Shown one piece after another: positions 1 to 11,500 of a stretch of 64,000 bases of DNA. Made by a program: the position numbers and the translations under genes. This DNA comes from Rhea pennata. Taxonomy: Eukaryota; Chordata; Aves; Rheiformes; Rheidae. Below the pieces are notes generated by a model, which was not told where the DNA came from, searched no databases, and saw only the letters and a list, made by a program, of their open reading frames with translations. Location of the stretch: NCBI RefSeq assembly GCF_028389875.1, contig NC_084666.1:64798422-64862421 (forward strand), in the 5' to 3' direction. The stretch's first letter is position 1; each line of letters begins with the position of its first letter.

Positions 1-1638
1 GCATCCTGTCAGTCTGAATGCTTGTTGTCATTTTCCATTTTTGCCCAGCTGTGAGCAACGTTGGATGGTGTCCGAGGTAGAGCACTTTCCGTTAGTCACA
101 GGTGGAGACCACTGTGAAGTGGCTGATGCGTAGAAATGTTTGGCAGGAGTATTTCACTAGGAATATATGTTTTTGTAGCTCACAATAACGCACAGCTGAG
201 TACTCTTTTTCTCTGTTGTTCCAGTATATACCATATGTTTATGGACTGTGATTAGAGCAAGAGATAGTCAGATTCTTCTAGTGATAGCTGAGTGCATATT
301 ATACCACCTCTGCATCAGAGACCTTCTATAAAGGCATGGCATTTAGGTCTGTCACACCAACTGTTGTAACTTAACTGTTAACTGTTTCGATTATGGGAGG
401 GATTCCCTGTGATCCTTTGAATCCTTCACTGACCCACCCAAAATAATGGAAGAAACGATGATCAGGCTTGCTTTTGGTCTTAGGCAAGTACCTGAAACAG
501 ACCTGACAGCCAAAATGTCCTCTGATTAGTTGTGACTTCTTATTCTGATTTAACTTCGTATTTGGCCTCAACAGATCCACAGATCATTTACTAGTTGCTC
601 ACTCCCTTTTCCAATCCATCTTGAAACACAGAGAATGGAATGCAGTAACTTCAACATACAGATGTACAGAAATTAACTACATGTGTATGTAAAAAAATAC
701 CTTCGTTATGAAAAAAAACTTCTAGCTATAGAAGACATTTAAAACTTTGCTACTGTGAATTTTTGCCTGTCTCTGATAAAGAAACTATTTATACTTGATC
801 AGGTAATACTGTAATACATCTTGTTCTGCCTCAGTATCTGTTTTACTGTCATGGATAATAAGGAATATAAGCCAAAAATACCAATTCACCCATTTCAGTG
901 GCTTCATTTTGGAGATATTACAGTCAGTATTTAGAAAGTAAGTTTGAGATGTGATATACAAAATACAATTTCTTTGTAGGCCTCATCAGTGTAGCTGTTT
1001 TCCATGAAGCTGAGTGTTAAAGTTAGGTGTTAGGTTGCTACGTGGAGACTGGATCCCTGTGTTTGATTTGTGAGATGAATTAACTGGGGAGACAGGCTTT
1101 AAAGGATTGTTGTGTGTGCTGTGTAATCTGTGTATGGGCAGATTAAAATAAAAGAGAGTTTGCAAGAGAACAGACACTAGAGCCCGAATTCAGATCTTGT
1201 GTCTGTGAAATAAAGTCAACAGAAACATTTGACAGGTAAATGAATGCCAATACTGTCAAACTGTGATGCTTGCACATTTGGAAACCTACAGCTGGGAATT
1301 AATTATCCCAGAGAAAAATAACTGCTGTTTCACAGTTTGAAAGGGGTTCCAGTTAGCACTCTGAGATCAAATAATCATGTTAGCTTGAGGTAAAAACCTG
1401 GCAAAAAAGAGATAAATAATATTTAAAGTTATCAATGTGACACTTTCATGACAAACAAATTCATTCCCAGTTGTTATATCATACAGGCCTGGGTTTCTGT
1501 ATTTGGCTAAGTGCAAAAAAAAGAGTTGTTCTGGTGGCTGGTAAGTTTTTCTTTTGTTTAACTTGATTTTCTTACCATAAAAAGTTATTTTGATCAAAGG
1601 ACTATATATGCAGTGTGCTAATGATGTATCTGTTTCAG
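1..1638 (+). other. TBCK: TBCK last intron (3' part)
   Basis: Noncoding sequence upstream of the TBCK terminal exon, ending in a pyrimidine-containing tract and AG at 1637-1638. I looked for the preceding rhodanese-domain exon and did not recognise one, so it should lie left of the window. The short open frames here have no recognisable protein character. The sequence is AT-rich and shows no clear repeat. Confidence 0.75.
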
Positions 1639-1749
1639 TTTGCAGCTCATCTAGTGAAAAACAAATACCCACGGGTCTGCATCCTAGATGGAGGAATAAA
1701 CAAGATCAAGCCAACTGGTCTCCTCACTGTTCCTTCTCCACAAATATAA
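1639..1749 (+). CDS. TBCK: TBCK terminal coding exon (end of rhodanese-like domain)
   Basis: The exon reads in phase 0 from the acceptor AG at 1637-1638 to a TAA stop at 1747-1749: 36 residues, starting [19 protein letters not shown] and ending [12 protein letters not shown]. This matches the C-terminus of vertebrate TBCK as I know it: the last strand and helix of the rhodanese-like domain, with its ILDGG turn, plus the short tail. TBCK combines a protein-kinase-like (pseudokinase) domain, a TBC Rab-GAP domain and a rhodanese domain. It is tied to endolysosomal trafficking and mTOR signalling, and its loss causes a human neurodevelopmental syndrome. Only this last exon is in the window; the rest of the gene lies to the left. 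Its 3' end faces the NPNT 3' end, the arrangement I recall from mammals. Confidence 0.93.
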   Translation, partial: FAAHLVKNKYPRVCILDGGINKIKPTGLLTVPSPQI

Positions 1750-2310
1750 GTGACTGTAAATGATCAGGACAGCAGGTCTGAACAGGGAATTTTTTTTCAG
1801 TACAGCGTGAATATATAGATATGAACCCAAAGGGCATTATGACATCTCCACTATACAAGCTATCCAGCTGATCAGTGTCTTTCCCTGCAGCTCTAGAGCA
1901 AGAAGTTTTGTATTCTTTGATACAGAACTTTAGTTGAAACAGATGAAAAATGTGAAGCTTCAAATCTTCTAAGAAACTTCTTTCAACAGTGAAGTGCGCA
2001 ACTGGTTGAGCAAGTTTGAACACACAAAGTCAGAGTAACTCATCTGATATCTGGTAGCTTAGAGTATTTCTACAAAACCAAATAAGCTGGTACTTGATGA
2101 CTCTAAGCTGCACTAGATAAATTATTTCTTCAAAATCTTTTACTGTGAATTTGAAAGTAACAAGCTGAAACTGTATCCTGTGTATCAAACAAGGAAAACG
2201 TGTTTTCTCTAATATTTTAAAGAATAATTGTTGTATCGTGTGATCCACTTTGTTTTTGAGAAATCATTTTTTGGTCTGGATTGGAAATAAAGATGTCCTG
2301 GATTAGAAAT
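1750..2310 (+). other. TBCK: Probable TBCK 3'UTR
   Basis: Noncoding sequence after the TBCK stop codon. The first AATAAA after the stop is at 2286-2291, so cleavage about 15-25 bases further on would give a 3'UTR of roughly 560 nt. The earlier AATAAA near 1694 is inside the coding exon. The end is inferred from this one hexamer; a later site is possible. Confidence 0.5.
2286..2291 (+). terminator. TBCK: Candidate TBCK poly(A) signal AATAAA
   Basis: First canonical AATAAA hexamer downstream of the TBCK stop codon, about 540 nt away. No strong GU-rich downstream element stands out, so usage is uncertain. Confidence 0.45.
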
Positions 2311-3639
2311 CACTGTAAGAGCTGCTGCTAAGTAAATCCAAATGGTATCATTTGCAGAGAAGAGAAGACCTACTCTTGTGTGAATTTAACATTCTATTTC
2401 CTCAAACACAGCAAAGCCAACAATTTCTGAAACAATTACTTATACCAGAGAGTTAGAATTTGACAATGCTTCGGGTTGTGACAAAAGATTAGTTATTCCA
2501 GAAATAGTGTCTATCCGCGTTAGAAGTTCGTGCTTTTAAAAGAATCGTTTTAATTTTCCTATCAGAACAGTTTAGAGTAATCGCTTTTGTAGGAGTATAC
2601 TCTCTAATAGGAGGTAGAACATTCTTTTTGATTCACTGTTCTTTCTGCCAGTTGGTTTTGAATGCCTGTTTCTTAAACCTGAGCCCTAAAACTGAGAGAG
2701 ATACAGCAATCCTATTTTAAACCATCTAGATGTGAGTGCTGCAGTTGAGTGAAAGCAGCTTCCACCAAGGGCCTAAGGAAACTGTCTGCTAGAAGATGTG
2801 GAAATCACTTTGCAATCAGAAGCCAAGAGCGTTGAAAGCACAAAATAAGCAGGAATTGGGGTCTCTCTGTTGCCAAGGAGCTAAGAATAAGCTTGATTCA
2901 GACAAATAATACCTTTCAGGAGAAGTAGAAAAACACCTAATTTTTCACCATTAAAATTCTGGATTGACCTTGCTAGCATGTTAAATCCATTATTCTAGAA
3001 AGAGTTTTTTTAAAAAAATGGCTGGGAAAAGAAAAGGATCTATGTCTTCATGAATGTCACTTGAAAATAGTACCTGTAATCCAAAAACTCCAGTTGTGAC
3101 AATATGAGACTGACAGTATGTTCTGAAATTAAATGCCCAGATGGGAATTTGGAAGAATTTAGTCACATGAGGGGAAGAAACTTAGTGATTTGTCTTTCTA
3201 GATTTTTAAAGCTAAGAAAACACTGGTGTGGCATGAGGCTTAATAATCACTGATGTGTAATATAAAAAGTGTTTAGTAAACCAACAAAAATGACACCAGT
3301 GATAATACCTAGCAACAGTCACATAGTAGTTGACCATGTGAGTTTGACAGTGTGCTTTTTATTAGAGCCTAAGAGAAGGCCAGAAGCTTTTATTCTGAAT
3401 CTTCAAAATCTGATCTCTAGCACAGTATGATGTTTGCTGGGAGATTTAGTGGGTTGGATAACCCTATTGGAAAAGCAGGACAAAGAAAAAAGAGTCTATG
3501 GAGGAAGGACACCCTTTAGCTCCCTTTTTCTCAATTGTGATCTGCCAATAAATGGGAAATTATAATGCTGTATAAATGCGATAATGTATTTGGGCATTCT
3601 TTGGTCTAAGGTAAACATAGTTTACTGGAGCTGTCAAGA
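2311..3639. other. Intergenic, no feature seen
   Basis: AT-rich sequence between the probable TBCK poly(A) site and an ancient CR1 copy. I see no coding potential, RNA gene or clear repeat. Confidence 0.6.
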
Positions 3640-4675
3640 AGTTTTTGAGCCTTTAAGAATCTAGATGTTCGTCCGATTGACTACGTAAGGGGCAGGAAGC
3701 AAAAGATAGAGGTAGATGGTCAGGTTTCTCAGTTGGCAGTGGGATTCTGCAAAGGTACATCCTGAGGCCAGAGCTACTCAGCTGACTCCAAAAATGACCT
3801 GTTAAGGGAAGGGAGCAGTGAGGTAACAAGCTTGCTGATGATACAAAATCATACACCATGATCCAACATTTTCCTGGCTGTGCAGAACATGAGAAGGATC
3901 TTGTGGTGCTTGGTGGCAGTGATTCATTACAAGTGAACACACATGGGGCCCTAGAAAGCAACATTTTTAACTATATTCAGCAGTGAATTCATTGATAAAT
4001 AAAGCATCATCTCAATTGTTTAATAGCAGCCAGAAAGGTTCCTAGCTGTTAAAGAAACGAACAAAACAAGTTGTTATGCTATTGTGGAAATAAGCTGTAT
4101 GGTGCATTTTGAATGCAGCAGAAACCTTTTGTTGTACCAAAAAAGATACACAGGATTAGAATGGTTACAAAAGTTGGTCTGTATAAGAAGATAATATGTT
4201 GACTAAAACTCTTCAGCTTGCCAAAAGAGGCAACTAAAATAGAACAACAGAGAGGTCTCTAAAATCATGAATAACTAAAAAATGAGAACTAGGGAAATAC
4301 TCAGTATTTCTTATAGTACAAGGAACAGTGGCCATCTGTTAATATTGCCACATAAAGACTTAGAACCAAAACCAGGAATTACCTTTTCTCAGAAGTACAA
4401 TCAAAGTGTGGAATATGTTGCTATGAGAGGCCAAAAATACAAAAACATTCAAGAAGAAGAATTGGAGTGCTTTGTGGAAGAGCTCTGGTTCTGACCACTA
4501 ACCACAGTGGTTGAAACACAGTTTTCAGCTCAGGAAATACACGATCTGTTGACTAAGGAAGGCTGGAGAATACACTAGAGAAAGATCTCACACTACTTCA
4601 ATTATCCTCAAGCCTCTGCCTTTTGTAAGTGGAGATTGGGCTACATGCAGTACAGCAATTCTGATGATGTTACAT
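3640..4675 (+). repeat. Ancient degraded CR1-type LINE, 3' part
   Basis: Heavily decayed CR1-like reverse transcriptase and 3' region. Around 3725-3860 the sequence follows the stretch of the CR1 family that ends in TTGCTGATGATACAAAA (3832-3848), the A-D-D-T catalytic-loop region. Around 4150-4280 it follows the family's C-terminal coding segment, and around 4310-4480 the segment before its stop. The tail around 4635-4675 resembles the usual older-CR1 end. Stops and indels occur throughout. It is more diverged than the copy immediately downstream and probably belongs to an older, pan-sauropsid CR1 group. Boundaries are approximate and the assignment rests on remembered consensus patterns. Confidence 0.7.
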
Positions 4676-4799
4676 GTTTCATCTCAGCTCAGTGTTTCCC
4701 TCTGCTTTGTACCGGTGCTTAGAAAAGAACTGTAAGTACAGAGAATGGAATGTGTTTGAGAAAACAGGATTTTATGTGTACCTAGCTACTCAGTCCATT

Positions 4800-5537
4800 G
4801 GTACTCAAGGGTAGGAAGTTTTCTCTATGTCTTACAGATACGCCTTTCAGCTCTGCGGAGAAGAACCTGGAAGTCCTCGTGGACAACAAGCTGACTGTGA
4901 GCCAGCCATGTGCCCGTGTGGCCAAGAAAGCCAATGGTGTCCTGGGGTGCATTAGGAAGACTGTTGCCAGCAGGTTGAGGGAGGTGATCCTGCCCATCTT
5001 TTCAGCCCTGGAGAGGCCACATATGGAGTACTGCGTCCAGTTCTGGGCTCCCCAGTGCAAGAGAGACTTGGAGCTACCAGAGAGAGTCCAGTGCAGGGCT
5101 ATGAAAATCATCAGAGAATTGGAGCACTCTCCTGTATGAGGAACGGCTGCGAGAGCTGGGCCTGTTTAGCCTGGGGAAGAGAGGACAGAGGGGATCTCAC
5201 CAATGTGTACAAATGCCTTAAGGGAGGGTCTCAAGAGGACGGGGCCGAACTCTCTTCAGTGGTGCCAAGCAACAGGACAAGAGGCAACGGGCACAAACTG
5301 AGCCACAAGAAGTTCCATCTGAGTATGTGGAAAAACTTCTTTACTGTGAGGGTGACCGAGCACTGGAACAGGTTTCCCAGAGAGATTGTAGAGTCTCCTT
5401 CTCTGGAGAAAATTCAAAACCCGCCTGGACACAATCCTGTCTATCGTGCTCTAGATGACCCTGGTTGAGCAGGGGGGTTGAACTAGGTGATCTCCAGAGA
5501 TCCCTTCTAACCTCAACCATTCTGTGATTCTGTGTTA
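4800..5537 (+). repeat. CR1 LINE, 5'-truncated
   Basis: Clear CR1 retrotransposon 3' part. The frame from 4798 to 5139 gives the C-terminal reverse transcriptase segment, with [20 protein letters not shown] and [17 protein letters not shown]. It breaks near 5100-5140 and continues in another frame to about 5468, with [16 protein letters not shown]. After the stop comes the typical short 3' tail ending in ATTCTGTG-type octamers at about 5520-5536. The frameshift and 5' truncation make it a dead copy. It lies just downstream of an older CR1 in the same orientation, between TBCK and NPNT. Confidence 0.93.
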
Positions 5538-8484
5538 TATTAATTTTTAGAGAGAGAAGTCAAGTTATCTTTTGACTGAAAAATATCTAATATTTAACAG
5601 GCTCAATGATTTCTTTTTTAACTAATAGAACTATTTTTTTGGTATTTAAATATTTTGAGTGTCTGTAGATTTCAGCTGTATTGTAGTTCGGTCTTAGCTT
5701 TTAATTTAGCTGTTTAGCTTGGCAGTGTAGCTTCTCCTAGTCTCTTTTATCCTTCCATTTTAAAAACATACCATATCTGCCCCTGCCACCTGTGCCTATA
5801 GCTTCCTGCCAGTACAACTAGATTGCCTCCGGGGTACCCACATGGACATCCAAGGAGAACAGAGCACAGATTTTGGACTCTTTTTTGACTGTCTCACTTC
5901 TGTTGATGATTGCAGACCATTGCACAATTGCTGTTTAACTAGAGTATCCTTAGTTAGACTGAACATAGTCCTTTGGGAATTTTTATTATGCTTTGCTTCT
6001 AAGGTTTTTTCTTGTACAGGTAGGTACTTGTTCTATTTTGCCTGTTTGTCCTAGAAGTCTCTTCTGGCCTAGAAGTGTAAGGAACCTTCCTTCCTGCACC
6101 CATCTGTCTCTCTTTTTCATTTTTACTTCTCTAAGCCACCTGGAGCAATGTTAACTTCCCAGCTGAGGATGGGAACAACTTGCCATATGTAGCAGAAAGG
6201 AAGAACAATGTGATATTTACCTCTCTTTAGCTTTCCCTGACGTGGTTCATTTCAGGTACTTTCGGTTTGCTATTTTTAAAATACAGGATAATTTGTCCCT
6301 TTGGATTTATATTCTCCCCTCTGGCAGTCTAGGGTACTTGGTAGACATTCTTCCCAGTATTTCTGAAACAGAAACAGTGACCAGGGTGGGTATGTATTCT
6401 TTTATTTAGGTGATTTATTTTTCTGATGTCTTGGATAATTTCTAGAAGTGTGAAGGGCTAAATAATTTGTTGGAGGAGGTGGGAGGTTAAATTTCAACAA
6501 CAGCCTTTCCGTGTGCGTTTTCCACGCTTTAATCTGTCATGAGGCTGACTTTTTCATTCCAATACAGGTGACCTTCTAGCAAGAGATTGTATCAACAAGC
6601 TAACTGACAAGACCAGTACGCTTCAATGCATTGCCTTCCTTCCATGCCTTAGGATAATTTGTATAGACATAATGCAGTGGTGCAGTGTTTGTTCTGCGAC
6701 CTTCTGGATATCAGTAAGTATATATCCAGTTATAAATCTGCCGTTCCCTCCTTATAAGTGTTGCCTTTCATATGAGAACTCTACTTTTGCTGCCTTTCCT
6801 ATCTCTTTGGAAAAGTAGAACCTGTGATTAGATCCCTCAGAGACAGAGGAATAGTACAGTCAAGAACAGTGTGGTTCAGTTATCTAGAGTTCCCTTGCTA
6901 TTCTGGTCAGGTAAGAAAAATGCGTATTGGAGTATCTCTAAGCAGGACTTCAGAGCTATGTATCACGTGACTGGAAGAAAAAAGAGGTCTTTAGCAAATG
7001 CATCGTTCTTCATTCAGAGAGGTAATGTGAGAGTCTGTTAGTTTTTTGTCTGAAACATACTCCTTCTGTTTGCAAGGCATGATGAATGTTGTCCAGAATA
7101 TCAATTCTGGTATGTTTAATTTACATTTTCAGTTTGGCTACCTTATGAAGCTTCTTCAGTTAAGATAAAACCTCAATATTCTTTTATTATTTTTCTGCAG
7201 TGTTCGTATTTTGTTACTAGGAGGTCTGGGAAATGTGTGGGTATAAGTACAGCCTTTTAGTCTCCCATGTCTTATTGTATTTTCCTTGCTGATGAGTCAG
7301 ACTGGCCTCTCTCCTGTACCAAGTTGGCAACTTAATTACTCTCATCAGTCTTATCTTGTTATTTTTGACTCCTTCTCCTGGGCCCAGTTTGCAAAAGTAG
7401 ATTGAATGATCCATTAGTTTTCCCAAAAGAGTATTTCTTTCCAAATGGTGATACTTGACTGATCTAACATCACATTTGTATATTTGACTAGCAAAACAAT
7501 AGGTTTCCTTTTTTCTTTCAATCCCAAGCTATAATGCCAGTGTTGCCATTCTTTTTGATTTACATCCTGGATTGAGAGTTCATGCCAGAATTTGTGCTCT
7601 GTTTGGGAAGTAGTATATCATTAACTATGAGGCTTTAAGTTTGCTGCTGGTAGTACCATTTTAAGAATAGCACCAACATATCTCTTAGATCACTGAGTCT
7701 GTATTCTGTTAATTTAGGTTGACAAACTCATCTCATGCTACTGTAATCATGTTGCTGAACATAATTTAATGTTGCAGTATGGCTGTCCTATTATATCAGC
7801 ATTAACCGATAACCAGATAAACCAATGTTATGTAGATTTTAAAGAAACTGGTCAACAAAATAGAAAGGTTGAGGAAAATATTATTACCACTGAATAAATT
7901 CGTATATAATACATTTCTTGTAAAGCTTTCTCCCAAAATATCTTTAACCATACTGAAAATCCCTGTTCACAAATTTACCTGTGGTAGTGGTCTCATGTGT
8001 GACAGTAGAGTGACCAAAGTAAATGCACTGTTGTAATTCCTATATTTTATTTCCCCATTGATAGTCCTTCAGTGCTTAAGAGCTGTGCTCTGTGATGAAC
8101 AGACACTAAGTTAAATTTCAGACACAGTAATCTGTGCAAAAGAACAGATACAGTAGAGCAGCTCAGAAATTAATGTGGTAATCACTATATTCAATGAGAA
8201 CAACCTACACAAAAGCTGTAGATCACTGTTCTAATTAACTAGTATTTGCTAACTGAAGCAGTATTAAATTTGTGTTTTCTTTGTCTGTCTATGGTATCTG
8301 GCATGACATTGTTTAGAGAGTCATGGCATCTGGTGGTATCAGCTTTTGCTATCTAAACTGGCCAAATGAGTGAAGTCCTGTTTGTACAGAACAGGTACGC
8401 AGAATGACCTAGTATTTTAAGGGATCCAGTGGTTAGGAGTAGCTTGAGTTATCAGGCTCTTATTGCCTGCCTTGTTACAAACTT
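5538..8484. other. Intergenic, no feature seen
   Basis: AT-rich intergenic sequence downstream of the CR1 copy. Short frames such as 5842-6054 and 7217-7444 have no recognisable protein character. No RNA gene or clear repeat was recognised. Confidence 0.6.
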
Positions 8485-8590
8485 TTGATGTATTGTGTGA
8501 TCTGGGTGGCCCAGTTCCCCTCACTAATTTGAGACTAATAATGCTTCCTAATTTCACACTTTGTGGAAAAGAGAAATTCAGTAAGTAACG
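8485..8590 (+). repeat. Possible MIR/CORE-SINE-like fragment
   Basis: The order of a GTGTGATCTGGG segment, a CAGTTCCCCTC segment, then GACTAATAATGCTTCCTA follows the core-to-3' half of the ancient amniote MIR/CORE-SINE family as I remember it. The match is diverged and judged by eye. Confidence 0.45.
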
Positions 8591-11500
8591 TGATCAATTC
8601 AAATACAAGAGTGTGAAGACCATGCAGGCACTTGGAATAAATTTTTCCTCCCTCAGAGCAAATGTTTCCTTGGGATGCCAAGGATATATGACAATGTCAG
8701 TTCTCCATCACTTATTTTGTAAACACTTCTTTTCCTAGTAAGTACTACTAATGAATGAAGTTCAGCCTTCCTGCACACAATTTAGTTCAAAACATCTATC
8801 AGGAATATAATATCAGTGACGAAGAAGGCCGCGTATTACAAAGCTTGTTATAAATGTTGGCGAGCTATGTCTAACAATCACATTAATAGTGTATTTGAAA
8901 AACGTAGGGCATGTTCTTGTACAGATAGGCATTAAAAAGAAGATTTTTCAGTTACTGTAGTATTTAGATTTTTCTTTAATGTTGATCAGGATTTGCACCT
9001 CCTGTAAAAAAAAAAAAAAAAAAAAAACAGTACCAGGCTTTATAACCACAGAATACCAGCAATAAAAGCCTCCCTTATAAGGCAGAGGCCAGAAACATAA
9101 TAAAAAAGTACCTTTTAAAAAAAATTTCAGTTCTTTCTTTTCTCTTAGCAATTTGAGTGAGTTTGTGTTGTGTGCAGGAAAGCTATGTGTAGAAGATGAA
9201 AAGCAGATCAGTTTGCATAGCTCTTTCATGTCCTGCTGTGGCTGTTAAGGGATGAGAGTTTTGCCTGCCTCAGCAGTGGTGAAATGCCCAATTCTTTCTG
9301 CTAATAGTTCTCTCACAGATTCTGTGTAGAAAAATACGCATTGAGACCAGTGTGAAGGTATAGCTAGGGATCTAATCTTACTGGCATATTTATGTGCTAT
9401 ATAAAATACCAAAGCCTAAGAAGCGTGAAGCACTTCTTTAGGATGGATCTCTATTTTTCTGTCTCAGCCTCCTTTTCTCTACTTCAAATCTCTGTTAAAA
9501 GGACTTGATAAGAAACAAATTGTGTGTGTTAACAGAGATGAATCTAGACCAGAATTTTGGAACTCTTTATCCTGGCATCAATCATGTGGTATTTAGCCTT
9601 TCCTAGCAGTGATAATTTTAGATATATTGGCCTATGATATGCTACAATTCTTCTGTTTTCCATAGTTTCAAACCGTCAGTGTTCTTAAAAAGAAAATGAA
9701 TGTATTCATCGTCCGGGTATTCCTGACATGTTCCAACAGATGTTGAAAGACAGGTTTTTATCTGTAATCTTTTTTTCACTTGGCATTATCTCAGCAAACT
9801 AACTCAAAACAAATCAGAACTACACTTTTTTCAGTCAGGTCCATAGGGAGAACTTTATGCTGTTTGAGAGGATAGTGCATAATGCTGGCACCAGTGAACA
9901 CAAAAGTGGCATAATCAGTCTATCTTATCCTATGTAATTATAGTTATTACTTTAAAAATCTTGTGTATTTCTGGAGACCCAGAAGCATACTGCTAGTGAG
10001 CACACAATATTTCAGCTCCCACAAAAGGGTTAACTTTCTGGCCATTATGTCAGTTAATTTGATTTGCCTCAGTTCAGTTCCTGTCCTAAATAGATTTTTT
10101 TCTCAAATCTTTTGAAACTTGAATGAGCTCATATCTCTGGCTCCTTAAATCTTTATTTCAAATAAAGCTGGTTTTACAAGCAATGCTGTTTCTCTAGTCC
10201 CCCCAAAATAGGTAACAGTTGGATGTAGGATATTAGAGAGGAACTTTGTGGATCTGTTGAGAATTACATGCCCTCAGTGCAAGGACCAGTTCAGAGCTCT
10301 GTGATTGCGACAGCAACAGAGACCCTCCAACTCCAGATCTGGAAAAGATGCCTTAGTTACAGCAGGTACCTGGGAGAATGAACATGGAGAGTTTAGTTTA
10401 GCATAGTTTACTGCTGTACAGTTAACAAACAGCTTTCTTTAAACTTACAAGGCTGTTAGAAACGCGGGTCTTTTTGGAAAATCCTCTGAACTATCTATAA
10501 TAGCTAGAAAGGAAGAAAATACTAAAATTTCCTCTTTGGTAGTATTTGTAATAGATGTGTAGCACTTAATATATATTATATCCATGAATATGAGTGCCTT
10601 GCAAAAATTGGTTACCCCCCTTGCCATTTTTTGCAGAGAGAAATTGCACCATCAAAAGTTAGAGGGAGTTTTGAAGGGGAAACCAGCTAAGTGGTAGAAT
10701 TAGAGCCTAGTGCTGTTGAAATTTGTCTTTGCTCAGTTGTTCAAACTTCTCACTTTTGAAATGCCTTGTGCCTCTTGGTACTCTGTATGCATACAGATTT
10801 GCCGTACATTTCTTCTTATAGCCCCTTAGGTAAACCAGTATTTGCCCAGGTTTCTTCTCTGTCTTTCACCCTTTCTGATACTGATTTTACTGTGTATTTT
10901 ACAGGCCCACCCTACCTCCAAGATGTTATCGAAATTTTCACTGGCCCTTCCCTTCTACTCACCTTCCCTTCTGGAAACATATGTTTCTTTCTTGGAAGAG
11001 TTTTTTAACGTGCCTGTTGTCTCCTGCTCCTGGAAGTTGCTTGTTCCATATTAGCAGATGCCTGAAGCCACTGACGTTAGGATCCTGGTATTGTACTGAA
11101 ATGAGATTGCTGCTGTGTGTGCAAGGGAGGAGGGGGGGAGGAGGGGAAAATTCCTCTCAGTGCCTCCCTTGGAAAGGCAGCCTTCTCATAATGAATCACC
11201 AAGAGAAGTCTTCATGATGATGGATGGGGACCAGTGGGGGTGGCAGGAGACAGTTGAAGTCAGCAGGGAGTTATTCTCTAATTACTCTTTCCTGACAAGG
11301 TGGAATAACTGACACTTGGAGCTGTACTTCATACTGCTGCCTCTTGCTCAGTGCTTATTACAGGAGGACCAATGTCCCTTGTGGACTGTGGCTGCTCTTG
11401 CATTATCAAGTCCTGAGACAGTGGCATGAACTGTCACCTTCCATTGTGGCAACGACAAGGTGACTGCTTTTTCCTTTTTTCTTTTTTTTTTTGTGTGTGT

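Noticed and set aside
1694..1699. AATAAA as the TBCK poly(A) signal
   Set aside because: It lies inside the TBCK coding exon (GGAATAAAC encoding G-I-N), upstream of the stop codon.
4282..4494. 70-codon + strand open frame
   Set aside because: Explained as a decayed fragment of the ancient CR1 LINE spanning 3640-4675.
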